Of a stretch of 10,849 bases of DNA, positions 1 to 7,700 are shown in pieces. The translations under genes and the position numbers were made by a program. This DNA comes from JBBQYA01 sp038209155. GTDB taxonomy: Bacteria > Bacteroidota > Bacteroidia > Sphingobacteriales > Sphingobacteriaceae. The stretch spans positions 1-10,849 of the forward strand of contig JBBQYA010000093.1 of NCBI GenBank assembly GCA_038209155.1. The letters run 5' to 3'. How positions within the stretch are numbered: position 1 is the stretch's first letter; each line of letters opens with the position of its first letter. Below the pieces are notes generated by a model. It searched no databases and had not been told where the DNA came from. It saw nothing but the letters and a program-made list of their open reading frames with translations.

Positions 1-604
1 TTTTTCTATCAGCATAAGAAATTATCATGCTTCCATCAAAATCTTCAATAGAATGAACAGTAATAGAAACTCCTAAATGTAAATTTCTTGAATTTAGGAA
101 TTTCAAAAAATCATCGGAAGAATGCATTACTGCTTCTAAAATATATTTCTCGCCAGAATTTGCATCACTCAGTTTGTCTAATTTCACCCATTGGATTTTC
201 CCAAATTTATCTGGGATTGGTGATCCATGTGGATCGGTACTTGGAAAGCCAAGCATTTCATCCATTTTTTCAAATAAATCAGGAGCGTTTATATGTTCTA
301 TTTGCTCGGCTATGGAATGTACATTTTCCCAAGAAAAACCCATTTGGTTTACCAAAAACATTTCTGTCAAACGATGTTTGCGAATAATTAATCCAGCTTC
401 TAATTTCCCCTGATCGCTTAAACGGATCGGTTTATAACTTTCGTAATGAATCAATTTTTTCTCAGCTAGTTTTTTCATCATGCTCGTAACTGTTGGCATT
501 TTTATTTCCAGTTCTCGAGATAAGTCCATCACATTTACTTCTCCAGTTTCAGTAGAAAGATTGAATAAAGCTTTTAAATAATTCTCTTCTATGGGTGAGT
601 TCAT
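1..604 (-). CDS. mntR: DtxR/MntR-family metal-dependent transcriptional regulator (3' end outside window)
   Basis: Predicted cytoplasmic repressor that binds DNA when loaded with Mn2+ or Fe2+. I translated 201 codons from the ATG at 602-604; the stop lies beyond the window. Residues 1-65 form the winged helix-turn-helix (LSRELEIKMPTVTSMMKKL). Residues 66-130 are the metal-binding dimerisation domain, with HRLTE (H77, E81) and VHSIAEQIEH (H96, E100, E103, H104), matching the DtxR pattern H79/E83/H98/C102/E105/H106, followed by the typical HGSPIP. Residues from about 132 form a FeoA/SH3-like domain, so this is the long form of the family and probably lacks only its last 15-25 residues here. Glu at position 100 instead of the DtxR Cys is the MntR-like state, but N8 and K11 stand where B. 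subtilis MntR has D8 and E11, so metal preference is inferred mainly from the neighbouring mntH. It lies 167 bp downstream of mntH on the same strand. An in-frame stop a short way upstream of the ATG supports this start. Confidence 0.9.
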   Translation of the reverse strand, partial: MNSPIEENYLKALFNLSTETGEVNVMDLSRELEIKMPTVTSMMKKLAEKKLIHYESYKPIRLSDQGKLEAGLIIRKHRLTEMFLVNQMGFSWENVHSIAEQIEHINAPDLFEKMDEMLGFPSTDPHGSPIPDKFGKIQWVKLDKLSDANSGEKYILEAVMHSSDDFLKFLNSRNLHLGVSITVHSIEDFDGSMIISYADRK

Positions 605-683
605 GTTGTTATATTTAAAAAATTGAACCTAATTAAAAATCGTTTAGTTAAGAAATCTTTATTATTTATTATTCAAAGACTAT

Positions 684-698
684 ATGACACGATGTCAT
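684..698. promoter_or_regulatory. 15-bp palindrome upstream of the mntR-like gene
   Basis: Perfect inverted repeat with 6-bp arms ATGACA and TGTCAT around CGA, about 80 bp upstream of the mntR-like start. Read on the minus strand it is followed at once by TATAGTCTTTG, a poor match to the Bacteroidota -7 element (one extra base between TA and TTTG). An operator for autoregulation is possible, but the half-site does not resemble the DtxR-type box in front of mntH. The stem is too short and lacks a T-run for a terminator. Function is inferred. Confidence 0.4.
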
Positions 699-771
699 TT
701 ATTAAAAAATAATTAGTTACAATTCAGTATTTTACATGCTTTATTAAAACTAATATTCTAAATAAAATAAA

Positions 772-2673
772 TTAACTTTTATCTGATTTTACTATTAAAA
801 CTGGAACGTCCACATTGTGCCTTACAGAATCCACAGTAGCTCCGAAGATTAAATCTTTTAATCCTTTGTGTCCATGGCCCCCCATAACCAAAAAGTCTAC
901 TTTCTTATTTTTTACAATTTCCGAAATTGATTTTATTGCATTTCCATATCCAATTTGATAACTTGCTTTATATCCTTTTTCATTCAAAGAATTTACATAA
1001 TTGATGAGGTTTTGCGTGTCGCTTCTAGTTTCAAAATCCATAATGGTATCTCCCAAATACCTCGCTCCTGCTGTTTCTACGATATGAATCAAAATATATT
1101 CTGGATACTTTCCACCTTGAATTATAGCAGTCCGAATGGTTTCATTGTCAATGGAAGAAAAATCTACTGTTATGGCAATTTTGCTGTAAACTCTTTCTGT
1201 TAGATTTTCAATTTTTAATTCGTTACTTGAAGCTGAATGTGGTACGCTAATATTTCTATTTGTTTTACTAAGAAATAAGGGAGAAAAAGTTACATAAAAT
1301 AGGAGAAATAAAATAGCTATTGCGGCTGGAATAACAATTGCGTAAATATAAATGCTATTTTCTGCGGCAGTTAAAATCCAGCTTGAAATGGTTTCTACGA
1401 CCAATTTCACATTTAGACCCACAATAATAAAAGCAGTAAGCCAAGCCAGAATTTTAACCCAAGTTTTTATAGTAAATTCTCCCATGTGTTCTCTTTGGCT
1501 TGTAAAATGAATTAAAGGAATCACTGCAAAACCCAATTGTAAACTTAAAATCACTTGACTTAACACTAAAAGATCACCCAATTTTTCTTCACCAAAATAT
1601 AAAATCGTAAATAAAGCAGGGATAATTGCCAACATTCTGGTCAATAATCTTCGTATCCAAGGCCTTAAACGAAGATTTAGATAACCTTCCATAATTATTT
1701 GACCGGCGAGCGTACCAGTAATAGTTGAACTCTGCCCCGATGCAATTAAGGCAATAGCAAAAAGTGTAGGAGCCAACTTTCCAAAAATCCCTTCTAAAAG
1801 TTTATGAGCATCTTGAATTTCTGCCACTTCAAAAAATCCATTTTTATAAAAAGCGGTTGCAGCTAAAATTAATATTGCTGCATTAACAAAAAAAGCAAGA
1901 TTTAATGCAATTGTTGTATCAAAAAAATTAAATCGAATCGCCTCTTTTATTCCCTTACTAGTCCGTTCTATTTTTCTGGTTTGTACTAATGAAGAGTGTA
2001 AATACAAATTATGGGGCATTACCGTAGCACCTATAATTCCAATAGCAATGTACAAAGCATCTCCAGAAAGTTGGCTTGGTTTAAAACCAGAAAGTATGGA
2101 GGCAATTTGTGGTTGTACGATGAGCATTTCTGCAAAAAATGATAATCCAATAATAGCTACCATAGAAATTATGAACACTTCCATAATCCTAATCCCTTTA
2201 TTCATAAGAAAAAGAATTAAAATGGTATCGAAAATGGTAATAACAACTCCATAAATAAGTGGTAAGCCAAAAAGCAAATTCAAACCAATAGCCATTCCGA
2301 TAATTTCTGCTAAATCACAGGCTGCAATAGCTATTTCTGCTAAAAAATAAAGTGGTAAATTGACGATGGGTGGATAAGAATTTCTGGATGCTTGCGCTAA
2401 ATCTACTCCGCGAACAATCCCCAATCGGGCACTTAATGATTGAAGTAATAATGCCATTAGATTGCTCATAAGCAAAACCCAAATCAATGAATAGCCAAAT
2501 TGACTTCCTCCAGCTATATCGGTGGCCCAATTTCCAGGATCCATGTAACCCACACTTACTAAATAAGCAGGTCCCATGAAAGCGATCAATCTCCTCCAAC
2601 CTTTTGGTCTAGAATTGATTCCAATACTACCATGAACTTCGCTTAGTGATTCGTGCTGGCTTTTTGAAACCAT
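772..2673 (-). CDS. mntH: Nramp-family Mn2+/Fe2+ transporter with C-terminal UspA domain
   Basis: Proton-coupled divalent metal importer of the inner membrane. Residues 25-470 are the Nramp core, with hydrophobic segments typical of its 11-12 helices. TM1 carries the metal-binding DPGN (D45, N48) and TM6 carries MPH (M219, H221) within GATVMPHNLYLHS; these correspond to DMT1 D86, N89 and M265. After a linker (about 470-493), residues 494-630 form a universal stress protein domain (YSKIAITVDFSS, D504; MGGHGHKGL to GATVDSV). Its nucleotide motif is G598-x2-G601-x9-G611-A612, so Ala replaces the usual Ser of the phosphate-binding GS/GT. At 633 aa it is about 200 residues longer than plain MntH because of this fusion. 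The cytoplasmic Usp domain may sense ATP or regulate transport, which is inference. It is transcribed away from the Lrp gene and towards the mntR-like gene. The ATG at 2671-2673 leaves a short N-terminal tail before TM1, as is usual in the family. Confidence 0.93.
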   Translation of the reverse strand: MVSKSQHESLSEVHGSIGINSRPKGWRRLIAFMGPAYLVSVGYMDPGNWATDIAGGSQFGYSLIWVLLMSNLMALLLQSLSARLGIVRGVDLAQASRNSYPPIVNLPLYFLAEIAIAACDLAEIIGMAIGLNLLFGLPLIYGVVITIFDTILILFLMNKGIRIMEVFIISMVAIIGLSFFAEMLIVQPQIASILSGFKPSQLSGDALYIAIGIIGATVMPHNLYLHSSLVQTRKIERTSKGIKEAIRFNFFDTTIALNLAFFVNAAILILAATAFYKNGFFEVAEIQDAHKLLEGIFGKLAPTLFAIALIASGQSSTITGTLAGQIIMEGYLNLRLRPWIRRLLTRMLAIIPALFTILYFGEEKLGDLLVLSQVILSLQLGFAVIPLIHFTSQREHMGEFTIKTWVKILAWLTAFIIVGLNVKLVVETISSWILTAAENSIYIYAIVIPAAIAILFLLFYVTFSPLFLSKTNRNISVPHSASSNELKIENLTERVYSKIAITVDFSSIDNETIRTAIIQGGKYPEYILIHIVETAGARYLGDTIMDFETRSDTQNLINYVNSLNEKGYKASYQIGYGNAIKSISEIVKNKKVDFLVMGGHGHKGLKDLIFGATVDSVRHNVDVPVLIVKSDKS

Positions 2674-2712
2674 TATTAGTTTTATAAGTAAAAAGATTTA
2701 TTAATTGATTTT

Positions 2713-2744
2713 CAAATTTAATACAAATGTTAGACGTATCTAAA
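2713..2744 (-). promoter_or_regulatory. Probable mntH promoter (Bacteroidota type)
   Basis: On the minus strand, TAAATTTG at 2720-2713 is an exact match to the Bacteroidota -7 consensus TAnnTTTG, 39 bp upstream of the mntH ATG. About 20 bp further upstream a TTTAG at 2744-2740 sits where the TTG/TTTG -33 element is expected, though it is an imperfect match. Transcription would start near 2708, giving a leader of about 35 nt. Confidence 0.5.
2730..2743. promoter_or_regulatory. Candidate MntR/DtxR operator in the mntH promoter
   Basis: Inverted repeat TTAGA-CGTA-TCTAA with 5-bp arms. It fits the known DtxR-family layout of TTAG and CTAA separated by six bases (as in TTAGGTTAGCCTAA-like boxes). 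It lies between the presumed -33 and -7 elements of mntH, a position where a bound repressor would block RNA polymerase. With a DtxR/MntR regulator encoded next to mntH, it is the natural target site. The match is visual and not scored. Confidence 0.55.
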
Positions 2745-2828
2745 TTTAAATTTCACCAACAAAAAAAAATAGGTTTTTTAGTATATACAAAATTTCCTCT
2801 TAAATTAATTTTTAAACTCAAAATATAA

Positions 2829-2861
2829 TTTTGAATTGTAGCTATTTTATCTATAATTTAG
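2829..2861 (+). promoter_or_regulatory. Possible promoter of the Lrp/AsnC gene
   Basis: TTTTG at 2829-2833 (-33-like) is followed 20 bp later by TAATTTAG at 2854-2861, one mismatch from the Bacteroidota TAnnTTTG element. The spacing falls in the accepted 17-23 bp range. The start point would lie about 10-15 nt upstream of the ATG at 2881, with only an A-rich stretch in place of a Shine-Dalgarno sequence. Confidence 0.4.
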
Positions 2862-2880
2862 ATTTCCTAATATTAAAAAA

Positions 2881-3351
2881 ATGATCCAAAATCTTGACAA
2901 AACCGACTTTAAAATTCTAAAAATCCTTCAAGAACAAGGCAGAATAACAAATATTCAATTGTCCAATGATGTGGGACTATCCCCTGCTCCTACCCTAGAA
3001 CGTGTTCGTAAACTTGAAAATTCGGGAATAATTAAAAGTTACCATGCCATAGCCGATGCCGAAGCTTTAGGTTTAGGAATAAAAACTTATATCCAAATTT
3101 CTTTGAATTGGCATAAATTAGATGCTATCAATAATTTTATTTCTCAGATTAATGATATTGATGAAATTGTGGAATGCCACCATATTACTGGTGCAGCAGA
3201 TTTCCTATTGAAAGTGATTATCAAAGACATCAATTCTTATGAAAAATTGATTTTAGATAAATTAAGCAAAATAGAGGAAATAGGTCAATTGCAAACGATG
3301 ATGATCTTGTCTACTTTTAAACAATCTAGAACATTGCCTTTGAAATATTAA
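2881..3351 (+). CDS. Lrp/AsnC-family transcriptional regulator
   Basis: Small DNA-binding protein of the leucine-responsive/feast-famine family, 156 aa, the usual length. Residues 3-65 form the N-terminal helix-turn-helix: LDKTDFKILKILQEQGRIT, then LSNDVGLSPAPTLERVRKLE, whose SPAPTLERVRKL is the recognition helix, and GIIKSYHAI leading into the hinge. Residues 68-150 form the RAM (ligand-binding, oligomerisation) domain, with the family GxxDFLLKV element at GAADFLLKV. Members respond to amino acids or related small molecules and bind as dimers or octamers; the ligand here cannot be told. It is divergent from mntH across 207 bp, so it could act on its own promoter and possibly on that of mntH, but no clear Lrp site was identified. 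A hairpin terminator follows directly, so it appears monocistronic. Confidence 0.92.
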   Translation: MIQNLDKTDFKILKILQEQGRITNIQLSNDVGLSPAPTLERVRKLENSGIIKSYHAIADAEALGLGIKTYIQISLNWHKLDAINNFISQINDIDEIVECHHITGAADFLLKVIIKDINSYEKLILDKLSKIEEIGQLQTMMILSTFKQSRTLPLKY

Positions 3352-3369
3352 GTTTGATTTCTTTGTAAT

Positions 3370-3401
3370 AAAAAAACAGGGCTAGAATTCTGTTTTTTTT
3401 T
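3370..3401 (+). terminator. Hairpin terminator after the Lrp gene
   Basis: A-run plus CAG (3370-3379) pairs with CTG plus T-run (3390-3401), giving an AAAAAACAG/CTGTTTTTT stem with a 10-nt loop. It starts 19 bp after the Lrp stop. The stem has only three G:C pairs, so it is modest in strength, but position and T-tract support it. Confidence 0.6.
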
Positions 3402-3480
3402 GAATTTTTAGAAAATAAGATTAATTACTTTATTTAATTAAAATTATTTTTTCATGTTTGGATTTTAAAAACTTTCTCAA

Positions 3481-4005
3481 ATAAAAAAAAAATCCTTTAT
3501 GCATTCTTTCTGTATTCTTTATTTCCGTTTTTACTCAAAATGAATCTATTTTTTCAATCAGGTTGGTAAATAATTCAAAAAGATTAAGAATATGGAGTAT
3601 TTATGCACAGCTTTATAAATACCTTTAATGATAGGGAAGAAATCCAATAAATAGATGTAAATACTTTGCAAATACCTGTTGGAGAATTGGTTTTAGCCTT
3701 TGATCAGAAATAGTGGATTTACCGATTATTACGATCTAATGGGTAGATTAATACTGATCAAAAATGGATAAAAAAAAGCTCCGATATTACCCAGATCTGG
3801 TGTAGGAATAATTAAATATGAAATGCAGCTTTTGTATTAAGATGATATACAATCAGGTTCTTACGTTTGGGTAATTGGACAAAATGTTGCAAAAAACATT
3901 TTAGAAATTTAGTTAGATGGGGATAAATTTTTAGATGTTCCAAAAGATAATATAGAATTGTTAACCAAAGCAATTAGAATTTTTGCAAAAGCCGAAATTA
4001 TTTAA
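3481..4005 (+). pseudogene. Decayed gene for a small secreted protein, family not recognised
   Basis: The 767-bp gap between the Lrp and M15 genes holds no intact ORF, but its translation is protein-like in three successive frames. At about 3485-3625 one frame reads KKNPL then LSVFFISVFTQNESIFS, resembling a Bacteroidota signal peptide with cleavage after TQ; the A10 run at 3483-3492 may hide a lost start codon. At 3594-3713 a second frame gives FINTFNDREEIQ, stop, IDVNTLQIPVGELVLAFDQK, stop. At 3718-4005 the third frame gives FTDYYDLMGRLILIKNG, stop, KKAPILPRSGVGIIKYEM and so on, ending LLTKAIRIFAKAEII and a final TAA. In-frame stops lie at 3648, 3711, 3769, 3838 and 3910, all TAA or TAG, at least some consistent with decay of Gln or Lys codons. 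Frame changes fall between about 3590 and 3630 and near 3714. The ancestral product would be about 175 aa. I cannot name it. The rest of the gap (3402-3480 and 4006-4118) is AT-rich with nothing identified. Confidence 0.6.
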
Positions 4006-4118
4006 AGAAAAGCTGAATAATTTTATTTTCTATAAATCAATATTTACTTATTACTTTTAATAGGTTTAAAAACAAATTTTTAAATTAGATACAATTCATA
4101 ATTTTAAAAACAGAACGT

Positions 4119-4586
4119 ATGATTTCTACTTCGGACCTTTTTAAAAAATATGGTAATCCAACAGAAACTGGAACACCTTATTTAGTAAAAATAACATTGC
4201 CTTTTCCTATGATTTTATCTTGGGACAGAGGAAAAAAGGTTAATTCTTTACGATGCCACCGGTTAATAGCAGATAGACTAAAAATTATATTTCAAGAAAT
4301 TTTAGCTGAATATGGTTTAACGAAAATACAAAACTTGGGATTAGATTTGTATGGAGGTTGTTTTAATTATCGAAAAATGAGAGGGGGAAACGATTGGAGC
4401 AGACATTCTTGGGGAGTAGCCATAGATTTGGATCCAGAAAGAAACCGATTAAGAGAGAGTCATCTCACAGCAAGATTTGCTAAACCAGAATATAAGCCAA
4501 TGATTGATATTTTTTACAGAAACGGGTTTTTATCTCTTGGGAAAGAAAAAAATTACGATTGGATGCATTTTGAAATTGGAAGTTAA
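4119..4586 (+). CDS. M15-family zinc peptidase (D-Ala-D-Ala / L-Ala-D-Glu carboxypeptidase-like)
   Basis: 155-aa single-domain protein of the peptidase M15 group (VanY/CwlK-like), enzymes that cleave peptide bonds in peptidoglycan stems. The core signature is SRHSWGVAIDLDPERNRL, giving H96 and D103 of the SxHxxGxAxD zinc motif, and DWMHFEIG, giving H150 as third zinc ligand, with E152 following; the catalytic acid/base is not pinned down here. GGCFNYRKMRGGNDWS just before the first motif matches the region preceding it in phage L-Ala-D-Glu peptidases and CwlK-type proteins. No signal peptide or membrane segment is visible, so the protein is either cytoplasmic or exported by a lysis-type route, as for endolysins. 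Such a protein may be domesticated from a phage, but no other phage gene is nearby. No Shine-Dalgarno sequence precedes the ATG, which is normal here. It converges on the giant protease gene, with a shared terminator between them. Confidence 0.82.
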   Translation: MISTSDLFKKYGNPTETGTPYLVKITLPFPMILSWDRGKKVNSLRCHRLIADRLKIIFQEILAEYGLTKIQNLGLDLYGGCFNYRKMRGGNDWSRHSWGVAIDLDPERNRLRESHLTARFAKPEYKPMIDIFYRNGFLSLGKEKNYDWMHFEIGS

Positions 4587-4672
4587 AAGATTTTAATTTT
4601 ACATCTTATTTCTAGATAAAAGAGTAAGATTTTGAAAAATGATTCAATCTATAACTCTTAAATAATTTCATA

Positions 4673-4705
4673 AAAAAGCCCTCTAAATTAATTAGAGGGC
4701 TTTTT
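4673..4705. terminator. Strong bidirectional terminator between convergent genes
   Basis: Perfect 14-bp stem (4673-4686 with 4692-4705) around a 5-nt loop; the core GCCCTCTAA/TTAGAGGGC is flanked by A5 on the left and T5 on the right, so it works on either strand. It lies 86 bp after the M15 stop and 13 bp after the stop of the protease gene on the other strand. Confidence 0.92.
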
Positions 4706-4718
4706 ATTTTCATAATTA

Positions 4719-7700
4719 TTATTCCTTTATCACTTTTAAATTTGTATTGAGATTATTCCCTGAAAATTTGAATAAATAAATTCCCGCGTCAACATTTTCT
4801 AAATTAATCTCTATTTCATCGCTCATTTGATCAAAAGTTTTTTCCAAAATGATTTTGCCTAGCATATCAAAAACGATAAGCCTATCTCCTTTTTCAACAT
4901 CGTTTTTAGCTATATTAAATAAACCCGAAGATGGATTTGGATATACCAGCAATGTTCTATTTTCCATAATAGTTTCGTTTGCGAGCTTGCAAGGATTTAC
5001 ACCAACGTTAAATAATCGATATTGAGAAGCTCCACAACTGTTTTGAGCTCGAACAAATATAGTTCCTGCCACAGAATTCCAATTCATATTAATTTGATTA
5101 GAACCTTGTCCAGAATTGATAACTGTTCCTGTTGGAACTAACCAGTTGTAGGTAAAACCTGAAGTTGCGATTGTACTAAAAGTTAAATTATTTGCATTTG
5201 GACAAACACTGGCTGAACCAGTTATTGCTAAAGGAGTTCCTGGTAAAGAAGTTAAATTAACAGTTCTTGCTACTGAACTTCCACATGTATTAACCGCTAC
5301 AACACTTAAAATTCCTGTAGTGAAATTGGAAGGAAAATTCAATGTGACGGATAAACCAGTATTTGCAACTAAAGTAGAATTATTCGGAATACTCCAGTTA
5401 TAACTACTTGCTCCAGCTATTGCAGGTAGTGTGTAAGTAAATGTTCCTCCACCACATAAATTTGATATTTGTCCTGTTGGTATTGCAGGTTGAGATGGAC
5501 CTGAACTAACAACAACTGTTCTTGAAGAGCTCATTCCGCAATTGTTGTTTGCAGTTACACTTATATTTCCAGTTGTAAAACCTATTGGAAAAGCAACTGA
5601 TATTGCATTTGTTCCAAGGCCTGAGTTAATTATACATCCTGTAGGAACAGTCCAGTTATACGATAAAGCTCCTGTTGTACTTATCGGGCAGCTATAATTT
5701 TGTATTGTCCCACCACAAACCTCAGTTATATTACCAACTATAGATAATGGTGTGGTTGGAACTGACTGAATTTGTTTAAGCCGATCTGTGCTTGTAAAAC
5801 AACCTGAACTAGACTTAACTCTTAAATTTCCAATGGTGAAACTTGATCCGAAACTAACAGTTACTTTATTAGTTCCTTGTCCTGAAATGATATTTGAATT
5901 AGCTGGAGCAGTCCAAGTATAATTTAAGGCTCCTAAAACAGTTGAACAAATAAAAGTTTGAATTGAGTTGGGACACACTCCGTTTGATAGTCCAGAAATT
6001 GATGAAGGTACAATTACAGTGTTATATATATTTAAATTTCTATTTCCAGAATTTCCAGCGCAATTAGATGATTGTACAGTAAGATTACCATTAACAAAAT
6101 TGGATGCAAAGCTTAATATTACGCTGGTGCTACCTTGTCCAGAAATAATAGTGGAGTTTGTTGGTGCTGTCCAAATATACGTAGTCGCTCCATTTACAGG
6201 GTTAATAGAGTACGTTCGGTTTACACTACTACATGCTCCAGCTACTATACCTGCAATACTTGAAGGAGTAGTAGGAGGTTTATTTAGATTAACACTTCTG
6301 CAAAAATTAGACCCTGATAGGCAGGCATTAATACCTCGAACACAAATTACACCTCCATTATAAGTACTTCCAAAAGATACAATGATTGAATTAGAAGTTG
6401 AACTTCCACTAGCACCTACAGGCAATGTCCAAATATAAGAAGTTGCACTTGGTAAAGCATTTATTGAAAATACCTGATTTGTAGTATTTCTACACACTAC
6501 TATTGGCCCAGAAATTCCACTTGCAATAGCTATTGAAGGAATATTGTTGTCGATACTACCATCGCAATTATCATCTATTCCATTGCAAATTTCCAAAGCA
6601 TTTGGATTTATGGCAGCATTTGCATCATTACAATCATTATTGTTTAATACATATCCAATAACTGGACTTCCTGCTGGCACAATAATGAAAACCGCTGGAT
6701 TTCCAAATGAATCATTATCTAAATCTTGATAATAAATTACATTGTTGCAATTTTCATCTATTAATCCATCGCAATCATCATCAATATTATTATTACAAAT
6801 TTCTGATTTTGAGGAATTGATATTAGCATTGCCATCGTCACAATCGGTTGAATTGCTTGAATAACCAAGAGGAGCAATTAATGTGCAAAATAAAGCACTG
6901 GTGGTCGAACCAAATCCATCTTCATCTGCATCTACAAAATAAGTTTGGATTGAATTAACTGCTGCATTTGCATCGTCACAATCGGTTGAATTGCTTGAAT
7001 AGCCTGCTGGTGCAGATAAAGCACATAGTTGAGCAGTTGTAGTTGAACCAAATCCATCTCCATCTGCATCTACAAAATAAGTTTGACCAATATTTATCAC
7101 TGCATTTGCATCATCACAATCGGTTGAATTGCTTGAATAACCTGCTGGTGCAAATGTAGTACATAGTTGAGCAGTTGTTGTCGAACCAAATCCATCGCCA
7201 TCTGCATCTACAAAATAAGTTTGGCTTGTATTTATCGCTGCATTTGCATCATCACAATCCGTTGAATTATTTGAATATCCTGCTGGTGCTGTTGAACTAC
7301 ATAACATAGCAACAGTTGTTGAACCAAAACCATCACCGTCAGCATCTACAAAATAAGATTGCGGAGCGTTTACAGCGGCATTGTTATCATTGCAATCTGT
7401 TGAATTGCTAGAATAACCTGTTGGCGCAGTTGCGCTACACAACATGGCTATAGTACTTGAACCAAAACCGTCTCCGTCAGCATCTACAAAATAAGATTGC
7501 GGAGCGTTTACAGCGGCATTGTTATCATTGCAATCTGTTGAATTGCTAGAATAACCTGTTGGCGCAGTTGCGCTACACAACATGGCTAAAGTACTTGAAC
7601 CAAAACCGTCTCCGTCAGCATCTACAAAATAAGATTGCGGAATATTTACAGCGGCATTGTTATCATTGCAATCTGTGCTATTTGTGACATAACCATTTGG

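Noticed and set aside
88..413. Plus-strand ORFs of 79 and 99 codons near the left edge
   Set aside because: They lie wholly antisense to the clear DtxR/MntR coding frame and show no family features or start signals.
712..754. ATTAGTT/AACTAAT inverted repeat as an mntH terminator
   Set aside because: Seven A/T-rich pairs with a 29-nt loop and no T-run on the minus strand; too weak to call.
2858..2870. TTAG-ATTTC-CTAA upstream of the Lrp gene as a second DtxR-type box
   Set aside because: The half-sites are separated by five bases instead of six and the site lies at the likely start region of the Lrp gene; probably chance in AT-rich DNA.
3648..3912. Stop-codon recoding (TAA/TAG read as Gln) in the 3481-4005 region
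   Set aside because: The reading frame also changes twice and neighbouring genes use TAA and TAG as normal ends; decay explains it better.
5968..6363. 131-codon plus-strand ORF within the protease gene
   Set aside because: Shadow of the low-complexity PKD-like coding sequence on the other strand; composition mirrors the repeats.
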